Assembly: GCA_022925895.1 (NCBI GenBank)
Contig: JAKSYS010000387.1
Span: forward strand, 1-58,220
Direction: 5' to 3'
Length of the DNA stretch: 58,220 nt
Source of the DNA: Fragilaria crotonensis
Taxonomy: Eukaryota > Bacillariophyta > Fragilariophyceae > Fragilariales > Fragilariaceae
Part shown: piece after piece, positions 1 through 9,880 of the stretch
Position numbering within the stretch: the first letter of the stretch is position 1
How the letters are laid out: each line of letters starts with the position of its first letter
Notes under the pieces: generated by a model
What the model was told of the DNA's origin: nothing
Seen by the model: only the letters and a program-made list of their open reading frames with translations
The model's database searches: none
Made by a program: the position numbers and the translations under genes

Positions 1-1011
1 CCTGACAGTCTTAAGAAGTTGGGTCAACTGGGCATTGTGGAATGAGTCCTTCCAGAATTACCTTCGTCAAATCCTAGTGCTGCGAAGATCCCACTCGTTT
101 ACCTCACCAGGGACGAAAGGGAAGCGCCAGAGAATGTTCTTGATCCAGCGGACTTGGAAGTCCAATGGAGTACCTTATTGAAGCGACGGTACTCGAGGGA
201 CGACATTACGAATTGGATAACCCTCGATTCTATCGGGAATTGAAGACATTTGTCGTAAACGGAGAAGGGTGGTCATACATCAAGAAATTCGAGAGGTCGC
301 AGGACGGTCGGAAGGCGTACTTGGCATTGAAGACGCAGTGAAGGCACTGCGTCCAAGATCACACGTAAGAACAAAGCCTACGCGTCGATCGCGAACGCGT
401 CCTACAGTGGGTCGCGTCGCCAGTATAAATTCCAAGATTTTATCAATGTCCACCAGACTGCTCACAATGAAATCCTTGATTGTGATCCAACCGAGGCCGT
501 CCCTGAATCCAAGAAAGTTGCTGATTTTCTCAAGGGAATTACTGATCCGAAATTGAATCTGCTGTCTCAGTGGTGCTTGGCGATCCCAAGCTGCTGAACA
601 ATTTCAGGCATGTCAGCAATACCTGTCGACGACCGGAAAACAGGGCAACCCTCGAGAGGAAGGAAAGGAACATTTCGGGCGTGAAGAGCGGTGAGAAGAC
701 GGATAAGACGGCGAGGCAGGGAAGTTGCCAAAGGGTTTTAAGTTAGAGAATAAATATTACCCGCCAAAGATCTTCCGACTTCTGAGCCAGGAAAAAGACC
801 AGCTTAAGGAGTGGGAGACAAGAAAGGCAAGAGATCCGTGGCCGCTTTAAAGAAACAAATCAAGGAGGAGTTGAAGAACGAGATGAAGAAACTGGCAAAG
901 GGAAACGACAATGATGGCGATGATGACCATGAGTCAAGCGCAGATGAAGCGGCCGGGAAGGAATTCGGTCGCGGCGCTCACAAGAAGAAGCAGAAGCTGG
1001 ATAAGGCCTGA
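1..1011 (+). pseudogene. gag: Copia A1 gag, C-terminal part, frameshifted
   Basis: Gag is the structural particle protein that packages element RNA. The part present matches residues after about 110 of the A2/A3 gag: the segment reading as NYLRQI followed by LVYLTRDE, then YELDNPRFYRELKTF, then GEGWSYIKKFERSQDGRKA, and a Lys/Asp/Glu-rich tail ending at the stop 1009-1011. The frame changes several times. One example is near 335, where TG is missing against A2 in the segment coding LKTQCEGTA. No zinc knuckle is visible; the basic C-terminal tail may do the nucleic-acid binding (inference). Confidence 0.85.
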
Positions 1012-1029
1012 CAATGCAGAACCGTTGCG

Positions 1030-2776
1030 ATGGTTTCGCGGGAGGTATACTCAGTGGATTACAATGCAATACACGGAGAGTGTCATCGTTCGGGTCGGTG
1101 CGAGATGGACTCTCACGCCGACACATGCGTGGCAGGAAGTAATTGCGTGGTTCTCGAGTATACCGGGAGATCAGCTGAGGTCGAGGCTTATTCGCCTGAT
1201 TACCCGTCGAAGCAGATTCCATCGCAACGGTTGCAACGGCCTACGATTGTCCGACTTCCGGGCCACGTATGTGATAATCATTAACAAGCTCTTTACTTCG
1301 GAGACTCCTTACCATTTTCGTTACTTTCCCTAACCAGCTCCGGGACAACGATCCACGTCGACGAACGACACAGGCAACATGCACCTGACTCGATATTCGG
1401 TATTCTCGTTCCGTCCGAACCCTACGAATCCCTTTTACCCTCGAAGGAGTTGTTGCCGGCTTTGATTCGAGACCCCCAACCCAAGACGAGCTTTAATACT
1501 GCCCTGCATGTCGAACTCACCTCCGACGTTGAGTGGATTCCCACACCTTCGCGCTCGCTCGCGGAGGAGGATGTGTTGGACTCCGAAGACGAAGAGGAGA
1601 TTACGAACTTGCGAGCAAGGCGCTTGAAGGTCCTACACTCCAAGGCAACGAAACAGAAGATCAAGAGTTGCATGCAGGTTCTTGCGAGCCAGTTCCCTTC
1701 GAAATGCAAATCGCAAACGAAGTAAATCTGCTGAATCAGACCGACCCGATACTGCGAAGGGTCGCAGCACTTCGACGACAGCGGATGCGAGCTCGGAGGA
1801 GATTGGCATTGCGGCGATACGAACTGGAGATGTGACTTCCGATGTAACCCCAGAAAATGTGGCACGACGCTGGATGGTTGGATTAGAGACGGCAAAGAAC
1901 TCCTTGACCACCCAACAAGGAATCCGGTCGATACCGAATCCAGCGACGCGACGTTTTAAAACTCAGATGGCACATCTGCGCTATCCAAGGTTGAGGGGGA
2001 TGTTTTACGCCGACATAATGGAACCGAAGATCAAATCAATTGATTCGCAACGATATGCTCACATTATTGGGAATGGCCGGGGATACACGAAGGCTTACCC
2101 GATGGAGCGTAAGAACGAGTCAATCTATGCGCTAGATGATTTTGTCAAGAAAGTGGGAATTCCAGAAGTATTGTTGTGCGATAACGACGCCACAATGGAA
2201 GGATGGGGCGAGTGGAAGAAGAGGATCCGGAAGTATTCAATTGATCCGAAGTACACGGAACCCTATTCACCGTTTCAGAACAAGGCTGAATTGGACATCA
2301 GAGAGTTGAAGAGGATGATCCGAAGATTCCAAGACAAGACGCGATCACCAAGAAGACTCTGGAATTATCTCGTCAACCTTTGCGCAAGGATCAGATCCTT
2401 CGTTGCGGGGACACATCCGGATCTACAAGGACGCTCTGCCTTCGAACAGGTCCATGGGTGGACACCAGATATTTCGCTCTACGTTATGCATGGTTGGTAC
2501 GAAGTTATTTCTTACCTCGACAATGACAACGAGCGGAAGTTGGCATGCTGGTTAGGGCCAGCAGAAGATTATGGTGGCGGGGACGCAGCGTTCCTGTTAC
2601 CGAAGTCGGCAAAGCCAATCGTGAGGAGCACGTTCTGGGCCCTAACACCTGATGAACGTGCAGATCGAAGGGAGGAGATCGCGGAATTGTTGGAATCGAT
2701 AGAAGAGAAGATAGGGATAAGCGGACAAACGAGGAGGTGGCGGAAGAGCTTGGTGAAAATCAGTTTCCCTGGTTGA
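1030..2776 (+). pseudogene. pol: Copia A1 protease and integrase, frameshifted
   Basis: The protease region starts at MVSREVYSVDYNA and contains MDSHADTCVAG, taken as the aspartic protease site (canonical Copia has D-S-G). Integrase follows, with the first catalytic Asp in FYADIME (about 2010), the second in LLCDND (about 2180) and the Glu in NKAELDIRELKR (about 2290). The longest open stretch is 1682-2776 and covers the integrase core and its C-terminal extension GWTPDISLYVMHGWYEV. At least four frame changes separate the protease from the core, including a 6-bp loss near 1908 relative to A2. Not functional as read. Confidence 0.88.
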
Positions 2777-2789
2777 CATCTTCGGGGAC

Positions 2790-5114
2790 TTGAATGACGC
2801 AACGGAGGACGGAGGAGAATTCCGACGCTCCGACGCTGATGATTATACCCCGGAGGCTTTTGATCAGTACTTAACTGCTGAGATAGTAACCGACCGCGGC
2901 GGAGATATCCTTCGCGGCACCGTGAAAAGCCGAAAAGAGATCATGACGGAAAGCCAATTGGATCGTCAAACCCAAATCCTTTATTGGATTCCCGCGAATA
3001 CCTTGTGTGTTTCGAGGACGGGACGGAGGAGACATACACTGCGAATCTAATTGCTGAGTGTTTATACTCGCAAATAGATGACGATGGTCGACGCTTGCAA
3101 GTGATGCAGGAGATCGTTGACCACGAAAGAGTCATAGTGCGCTACGAGAGGACGAGGCGTACTACTCTACCAAGACTGGACCGAAACCAAAGAGAACGAC
3201 AAAGGGCTGGCGCCTATTAGTCGAATGGAAAGACGGTTCCAGTACTTGGGTACCGCTGGCAGATTTAAAGGACTCTTACCCAGTTCAAGTTGCCGACTAC
3301 GCCGTTACAAACAACCTGTCAAACGAACCAGCGTTCCGATGGTGGGTTCCATTTGTACTCAAGAAACGAGAAAGGATTCTAAAAAAGGTCAAGTCGAAAT
3401 ATTGGTCGGTTTCACACAAATACGGATTAGAACTCCCGAAAAGTGTCGCCCATGCGTTAGCGATCGACAAGAGAACGGGAACGGATTTCTGGACGAAGGC
3501 GATCGAAAAAGAGATTCGGCGTTTTCCCTGCATTCGAGTTTATCGAAGACGACGACACAAAGTTCCACCTGGGTACGAGTTCGTTGATACATATTTTGTC
3601 TTCGACATCAAAATGGACCTTACTAGAAAGGCCAGATTGGTAGCGCGGCAATATGACCGAGGCAACGAAGGAACAAACGTTTGCGTCTGTCGTGAGCAGA
3701 GATACGGTGAGACTCTTCTTCCTCTTGGCCGCTCTCAACGATTTAGACCTCTTGTCGTGTGATATTCAAAATGCTTACCTGGCGGCACCGAATAAGGAAA
3801 AGGTGTGGACTAAGTTTACTGATCAATTAGGACCTGAGTACAATGGTAAAAGAGCTATAATCGCGAAAGCTCTCTATGGCTTAAGATCGAGCGGAAGATC
3901 GTTTCGCGACTACTTGGCTAAGAATTTAAGGGAACTGGGCTTCGCGTCGTCGAAAGCTGACCCTGATCTGTGGATGAAAGCGGCGGTCAAACCGAACGGG
4001 GACAAAGTCTACGAGTACGTCATATCGTACGTGGACGACTTGATTTTTCAAGGAATAGATCCGGAGGGCTTTATGGATGCCCTGGGACAGCGTTTTACCT
4101 TGAAGCCCGGGAGCATTAAGAACCAGATACTTATTTGGGCGTTGACATAAAGAAATTCCGTATCCCAGATTCTGGCGAGCCCGATAAGGTGCGGTGGGCG
4201 TTCGAGTCAACTTCATACGTGAAGAAGGCGATCGCCGACCTGGAAAAGGAACTTGAAGATGCCGATCTCAGACTGTTGCCAAATGCAAAGACTCCGCTGG
4301 CAAGTGGATACCGGCCTGAGTTAGACCTTTCAGCGGAGTTGGGGAGCAAACAATTGAACTACTATCAAGGTTTGATTGGCGTCCTCAGATGGATTTGCGA
4401 AATTGGGAGGATTGATGTTTTGATGCCGGTGTCGTTAATGTCGCGGTACTTGGTATCGGCACGACAAGGACATTTAGAACAAGTCTTCCATATTTTTGCA
4501 TACTTAAAGCATCATCCGAGATCGACAATGGTGTTCGACGATACGATCCCGACATTCCGAGGTGAGCGATTCGTCAAATGTGACTGGTCGAGTTCTACCC
4601 CGACGCAGCCGAAGCAATACCCGAAAACATGCCGACGCCACGTGGAAAGGATGTCACAATGTCATGTTTCGTGGATGCTGACCACGCAGGGTGTAGAGAG
4701 ACAAGGAGGTCACATTCAGGGATCTTAATATTCGTTAATCGAGCGCCGATACTTTGGTTTTCCAAGAGGCAGAATACGGTCGAGGCGTCTACGTATGGTT
4801 CAGAGTTACTTGCAATGCGACTATCGATTGAGATGATAGAGGGACTACGTTACAAACTGCGGATGATGGGTGTTCCGCTAACCGAGGAATGCTCCGTGTT
4901 TTGTGATAATTCGGCAGTTGTGACTAATTCCCGACCTGAATCGACACTCAAGAAGAAGCACGCTGCAATTAACTTTCACCGCGTACGCGAAGCGATTGCT
5001 GCCGGGACCATCAGGGTGGCAAAAGAAAACACACAGACGAACTTGGCAGATATCTTGACAAAGTTAATGCCAGGACCGAAGATGAAGGAGTTGTTGCATA
5101 ACATACTCTGGTAA
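2790..5114 (+). pseudogene. pol: Copia A1 reverse transcriptase and RNase H, frameshifted
   Basis: The linker (2790-3600) leads into the RT: ARLVARG near 3630, FASVVSRDTVRLFF, DIQNAYLAAPNKEKVW, ALYGLRSSGRSF, then the catalytic YVDD in ISYVDDLIFQG (about 4025). RNase H follows with Asp in CFVDADHAG (about 4670), Glu in YGSELLAMR, Asp in FCDNSAVV and a terminal TNLADILTKLMPGPK before the stop 5112-5114. Breaks occur near 3120, 3220, 3520, 3650, 4120 and 4590. These two domains copy element RNA into DNA inside the particle. Confidence 0.9.
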
Positions 5115-5285
5115 TCGACGACCAACACCCGGGGACACGAATTGGGTAGTCGCGATATAATGGTAACTGTCCATCGAAAACAGTAGGTGACCGTCGCAGG
5201 GTTATATATGTTAACGACGTAGCCGGGGCCTCTGTCGATCGGTTCAGGAAGTGTGATTCGCCTCTGATTCAGGAACTTAATTCAG

Positions 5286-5297
5286 AGTCGCGGGGAC
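5286..5297 (+). other. Polypurine tract of Copia A1
   Basis: AGTCGCGGGGAC immediately precedes the TGTTGATA start of the LTR. The same run precedes the 3' LTR of A2, and similar GGGGAC-type runs precede those of B, E and F, as expected for a plus-strand primer. Confidence 0.7.
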
Positions 5298-5515
5298 TGT
5301 TGATATTACAAGCTACCGGTACTGTATCATTCAGGATGCTATGAATCATGTATCAAGTATCAAGTACCATTATACGGTACTACATCTGCACAGTACGACT
5401 CGGGATTGAAGGATGACTCCGAACAAGGTAATGCTCACTTTTCTATGTTTTAGATAATTCATAACTGAATCAAGACATGCTTTCCTGCAAGGATGATCTA
5501 CTTGTAGGATTAACA
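5298..5515 (+). repeat. 3' LTR of Copia A1 (218 bp)
   Basis: The LTR starts TGTTGATATT and ends GGATTAACA (TG...CA). It appears identical to both LTRs of A2, and differs from A3 by one base in the TTTCCTGCAAGG segment (A3 has TTTCCTACAAGG). It contains a direct repeat of ATCAAGT near its centre. Confidence 0.95.
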
Positions 5516-5616
5516 GGTACACAACGAAAGATTATAAGTATAGGATGTACCATACCTTCACTGGTCGTACTATGATAGCACGTACGTACGCGTACCGTAT
5601 CGTCCGTATTCAAACG
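5516..5616 (-). repeat. Partial 3' LTR of Copia B (101 bp)
   Basis: Matches 11985-12085 of the 5' LTR over its full 101 bp. It is cut exactly where the LTR of Copia A1 ends (5515). Confidence 0.92.
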
Positions 5617-5627
5617 GTCCCCGTAAA
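5617..5627 (-). other. Polypurine tract of Copia B
   Basis: On the minus strand TTTACGGGGAC directly precedes the LTR start CGTTTGAATACGG, in the position expected for the plus-strand primer. Confidence 0.6.
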
Positions 5628-5704
5628 TCATGAACTCACGTGAACGATTTAACTAACACCAAGACATCGACCTGGTAAACTTAACCCACAGCTCATTTGG
5701 CTGT

Positions 5705-5749
5705 CCAGGAGGTAACCGGGGTGCCCATGCATCCACCGATGAACCTAGG
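5705..5749. repeat. Paired-arm motif, copy 1
   Basis: CCAGGAGGTAACCGG (5705-5719) and CCGATGAACCTAGG (5736-5749) separated by 16 bp. The same two arms, 11 bp apart, occur at 30425-30464. The arms are imperfect inverted copies of each other. Here the motif lies just 3' of the Copia B RNase H stop. Function unknown. Confidence 0.6.
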
Positions 5750-5756
5750 GTATTGC

Positions 5757-8756
5757 TCACGAGTAGAGAATGTGTTCCAACAAAGCCTTTCGCCGATCCG
5801 ACGGTAGCACCTTGGTAAATATATCTGCCAGATTTGTCAACCCGTCTTCCTTCCCAACTCGTATAATTCCCGCTGCAACAGCCTCACGTATCGCATGATA
5901 ATTAATCGCGTTGTGCTTCTTCATTAGGGTCGATTCCGGGATACTCGCATTCTTGACAACACCGCTATTATCGCAAAACACATTACACGGTCCTTCAATC
6001 GGCACACCAAACATTCGGATCTTGTATCGTAGAGCTACCAACATTTCCTTTGCAATTCGCAACGCAACAAATTCGCTTCCAAAACTCGATGATTCGACTG
6101 TATTCTGACGTTTCGAAAACCATATAATCGGTGCGTTCTGCACATAAATCAGAATCCCAGTATGGGACCTCCGCGTGATAACATTACCAGCATGGTTAGC
6201 GTCAACAAAACAAGAAATACACACGGGTTTACCTAATGGCGTTGGCATCTTGGGCGGCAATTCCTCACGAACATCACCATAAAAATCTTGCCAATCCGCG
6301 TCCGTATTGAAAGCTGCGTCGTTCACCTTCGGCATCTTTGGGTCAAAGGCCAATCTCGACGTCTCGTGATGTTTCAAGTACGCAAAGATATGATAAGCAG
6401 CCTCAAGGTGCCCTTGTCGCGGTAGCGCCTGAAACTGTGACAATTGGGAAACCTCAACAAAGATGTCAACTCGGCCCAATTCAATTGCCCAACGTAATAT
6501 GCCCATCAACTGCAAGTAACGAGATGTCAAATGGTCATTCAACTCCGATGTCACATCCAACTCTGGTTTATAACCACTTGGAAACGGATTCTTCGCTGTC
6601 GACTTCAACTTCGCATCTGGGTCGTCTTCTCGTAACAATGCTTCTACGACCTTGATCGAGTTCTTCACATACGTTTTACTCGACATTCCCCAGACTGTCC
6701 GGCCATCCCTAAGTTGGATTCTTTCAATGTTTGCCCCGAGGTAAACGTCCGGCTCTTTGACGCTTTCAGGCTTCAATTCGTACAACTCACCCAATTTACT
6801 CATAATTGTCTTCGGGTCCTTGCTGAAAATCAATATGTCGTCAACGTATACCAGGATCATGTCGTAATGAGTCCCCGCACTCCGAATCCAGACATCTGGG
6901 TCGGCCTGTGTTGAGGAGAAATGCAGATCACGCAATGTTGCAGCCAAGTCTGCTCTCCACGCAGCTCCGGACGATTTTAATCCATACAACGCACGAGTGA
7001 TGATCAATACTTTACCATGGTCTTCACCTGTCTCAATTTGCCCTTCAAACCATATCTTCTCTCGGCACGGCGCGTTTAAATAAGCATTCGTCACATCGCC
7101 AGCCAAAACGTCCAAATCATTTAACCCTGCGATGAGGAACGCTAGCCGGATACTGTCTCTTGACACAACGCTCGAATACGTGATTGAACCTGGTGCTTCA
7201 GTCAGATGACCGCCCGCTACAAAACGGGCCTTACGCGTAAAATCCATCTTGACGTCGAATATAACATGACACTTGATTTCTTGAAAACCGATCATATCCA
7301 GGACCTTCCCGGTGCGAACTTGTTCCGGCGACACGCCATCCTTTGGCTTCCACGCTACCCTTACCTTACGCATCTCTTTCTCAATGGCACGTCTCCAAAA
7401 ATCAGTTCCAGTTTCCTCATCAATCGCGAGCGCCTCCTGGACTGTCTTCGGCACTTTAATCCCAAACTTGTGGGTCGTTCTCAGATACCTCGACTTCATC
7501 TTAGCGACGATACGATTTCGTTTCCTCAATACATTGTGAACCCACCATTTGAATGCGGGTTCCTCGGCGATCCGATTTGCCAAAGCGTACTCAGCGATCT
7601 GAACAGGGTAGGAATCCTTGATGTCCTTTAATTTCACCCAGTCTGACGATCCGTCCTTCCAGTTTACAAGTAGATACCAACCCCGCGTGGTCTGTTTCGG
7701 CACACGATTCCCGTTTCTGCTTACCGTAAAACCATTCTCAATCCGTAATGCCGTTCCGTCTGATCTATGGTCTGCGATCTCATCCAAGAGTTGATATTGT
7801 CTACCTTCATCGTCAATTTGTGCATACATATTCTCAGCAATCACATTGGCAAAATAGTTCTCGGTTGACCCGTCAGTAAACTCAACGACATACTCTCTGG
7901 TGTCAAATAATGGGTTAGCATGGCCACGACCGATCGGTTGTCCAGTCGTTCCTTTTGCACGTTTGATCACTCGACCACGTCGTTCAGCGCCAGTTCCCAT
8001 ATCAAAAATGAGTTCAGCATTCAAATACTTATCCAGTATCTCGTCGTCGATGTCATCAGCCTCCAACGGTTCAGGGGCAATCATATCTCCATACTCATCC
8101 GTGGCTGGAGTCGTCGTCACTCCTCCGTGCGAATCATACATGTCGTCCTCATCTTGTAAGAAGAACGTCGCATCCGGGTCTTGAGCTACAAACCTCTGAT
8201 CGTCCAATCGCTCTTCAACATCAGAATCGAACGCTTCGACTTGACGTCTTACATCTTCATTCAATATGTCCTCACGCGTCACATGTTGCACAGTTGTTCT
8301 CGCAATGACCTTACCGCTAGGCAACAACAGCCAGTAACACAGGTCGCTCCCAACACGATGGGCAACTCCGAGCCACCTCGCAAGTTTTCTCCCAGTGTCA
8401 TCCATTTCCATTTTCTTCTGGTCGTAAAACCACACACGATCGTAAAACTCGAAATCAATCCATTCCGATATATCTGGTGTTTGCCCTGTTACCATTTCAA
8501 GTCCAGTCCGTTGCTGCGAACCTCGTGGGATACGATTCAATATATTCGATTCGTAGACTAATCCGTAATCCCACAATCGCGTCGGCACTTTCTTCTTTAA
8601 CATCCGACTCCGCCAGCGTTTCTTCAATTCCCCAATTTCTCGTTCCGCAGCATGATTCTGATTCGACCTTCCGACTTCGGACCTTCGCATGCGGATTTTT
8701 AATCGACTCACCTCTTTCATAAATTCAGTGCCCGGACCGATTATCTCGGGGAGCAC
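5757..8756 (-). CDS. pol: Copia B integrase C-terminus, RT and RNase H (999-codon open frame)
   Basis: A long uninterrupted frame. The N-terminus carries the third catalytic residue of integrase in NHAAEREIGELKKRW (about residues 34-48) and GQTPDISEWIDFEFYDRVW. An acidic linker follows. RT is at about residues 480-680, with ARFVAGG, TYSSVVSRDSIRL, DVTNAYLNAPCREKIW, ALYGLKSSGAAW and the catalytic VYVDDILIF. RNase H spans about 860-999 with CFVDANHAG, FGSEFVALR, FCDNSGVV and LTNLADIFTKVLPSDR. The true polyprotein begins upstream; the first Met here lies inside integrase, because one extra C in the CCCC run near 8750 shifts the frame. Confidence 0.93.
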   Translation of the reverse strand: MLPEIIGPGTEFMKEVSRLKIRMRRSEVGRSNQNHAAEREIGELKKRWRSRMLKKKVPTRLWDYGLVYESNILNRIPRGSQQRTGLEMVTGQTPDISEWIDFEFYDRVWFYDQKKMEMDDTGRKLARWLGVAHRVGSDLCYWLLLPSGKVIARTTVQHVTREDILNEDVRRQVEAFDSDVEERLDDQRFVAQDPDATFFLQDEDDMYDSHGGVTTTPATDEYGDMIAPEPLEADDIDDEILDKYLNAELIFDMGTGAERRGRVIKRAKGTTGQPIGRGHANPLFDTREYVVEFTDGSTENYFANVIAENMYAQIDDEGRQYQLLDEIADHRSDGTALRIENGFTVSRNGNRVPKQTTRGWYLLVNWKDGSSDWVKLKDIKDSYPVQIAEYALANRIAEEPAFKWWVHNVLRKRNRIVAKMKSRYLRTTHKFGIKVPKTVQEALAIDEETGTDFWRRAIEKEMRKVRVAWKPKDGVSPEQVRTGKVLDMIGFQEIKCHVIFDVKMDFTRKARFVAGGHLTEAPGSITYSSVVSRDSIRLAFLIAGLNDLDVLAGDVTNAYLNAPCREKIWFEGQIETGEDHGKVLIITRALYGLKSSGAAWRADLAATLRDLHFSSTQADPDVWIRSAGTHYDMILVYVDDILIFSKDPKTIMSKLGELYELKPESVKEPDVYLGANIERIQLRDGRTVWGMSSKTYVKNSIKVVEALLREDDPDAKLKSTAKNPFPSGYKPELDVTSELNDHLTSRYLQLMGILRWAIELGRVDIFVEVSQLSQFQALPRQGHLEAAYHIFAYLKHHETSRLAFDPKMPKVNDAAFNTDADWQDFYGDVREELPPKMPTPLGKPVCISCFVDANHAGNVITRRSHTGILIYVQNAPIIWFSKRQNTVESSSFGSEFVALRIAKEMLVALRYKIRMFGVPIEGPCNVFCDNSGVVKNASIPESTLMKKHNAINYHAIREAVAAGIIRVGKEDGLTNLADIFTKVLPSDRRKALLEHILYS

Positions 8757-9847
8757 CGTCCGTCATCAACGAATCTGGAATTCCAACGTCGTCCGTAAAC
8801 TCCGTCAACGCTTGGCCGACCTTAGATTTCGAACTCAATGGATGTATGGATGTATAATTACCATTCGTAAACACCTGCGCACACATGTTACCTTGCAAAC
8901 TCGTTACCTTTGAAAATAGCGTATCAGAGTACCACTCTCCGTTCAGTCGTCGTCGATTCAAATGCAAATGGTCAACACGATATCTCCGATGGAGCGGATG
9001 AACCGCCGTTCGCACACCTTTCTGAGTCGTCACATATAACGTTCGTTTTGCAGTCTCGATACCTATACTCCACATGCGAGCAAGGTTCTCGGGTGTCACA
9101 CTCGAATGTCGTTGACCGGTAACGGTCGCGGCTATACAATGATCTGTCCCCGTAGGCGCGTCCGTGGAGATATGGACGGCAGACGAGTACAGCGCACACA
9201 ATTTGCGAGGATCGAGAGACGAAGTAACATGGCCCAGGAGGGTGCCCGATTCCGACAAGCCGCTCAATGCAAACGCAGTACGAAAGTGGGGAACAGGGGT
9301 CGTGTTCACAGGCATGTGCAAGTTGCACGGGTCCCAATGTGGTGCAGTCAGTTCAATCACGGGCAGGTTTGACAGTTCCCAGTCACTGGGGACACGAGTT
9401 TCGAAGAACAGGTTCGGACCGGATGCCAGAAGCGGAATGAAAACGTCTCCGACATCCAAGCCCAACGCACGAGTTGGATCCCAGGGTCGTCGCATACACT
9501 ATGCCCAAACGAACGTATCTGATGGGGTTCAACAACGAGCAATGAAGATCGGCGCCAAACCAGAGGACCTGGTCAGCCACAAGCAAAACCGATTGTCCGG
9601 AGTCAGGGCACGTGTACGCAGTCGCGCATTTCGCCACGGGCACATTCGTTTTCGGATGATAGTCGCTTGAGAATGGCGTCACGCTGCAAAATTCACCCGA
9701 CAATTCCAACAACTTCCAATTCGGGCCGGCACAAATTGTATCAGCGTGATTATCAATCTCGTTCTTACCAATTGTTCCGACGATTGTGTTTGCATAATTT
9801 GATATGTTGGCACTGGCTGCCACACGCGAACTCGATATCACCGGCAT
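8725..9847 (-). pseudogene. pol: Copia B protease and integrase N-terminal part, frameshifted
   Basis: Protease frame (9847 downward): EIDNHADTICAGPNWKLLE, with the presumed catalytic Asp in D-N-H-A-D-T, then ATAYTCPDSGQSVLLVADQ and SLLNP. The frame changes near 9535 and again near 9490. From 9495 it reads WDPTRALGLDVGDVFIPLL, then the integrase start TPENLARMWSIGIETAKRTL, first catalytic Asp in WYSDTLFSKV and second in DSLMTDGA. It then runs into the next frame at about 8750. The shifts look like one-base indels, so a close relative may be intact. Confidence 0.85.
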
Positions 9848-9880
9848 CGCTGCACGGTTGTGACCAGTGCCAGCCTCATG

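Larger units (their letters stand above)
1..5515 (+). mobile_element. Copia retrotransposon copy A1, 5' part outside window
   Basis: This is a Ty1/copia-type element in the order gag, protease, integrase, RT, RNase H, 3' LTR. It begins inside gag at base 1; comparison with the full-length copy A2 shows that roughly 1 kb (5' LTR, leader, start of gag) lies outside the window. It ends with a 218-bp LTR. The next base, 5516, is in the middle of the LTR of Copia B, so A1 sits inside B. All genes are broken by small indels relative to A2 and A3. Confidence 0.93.
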
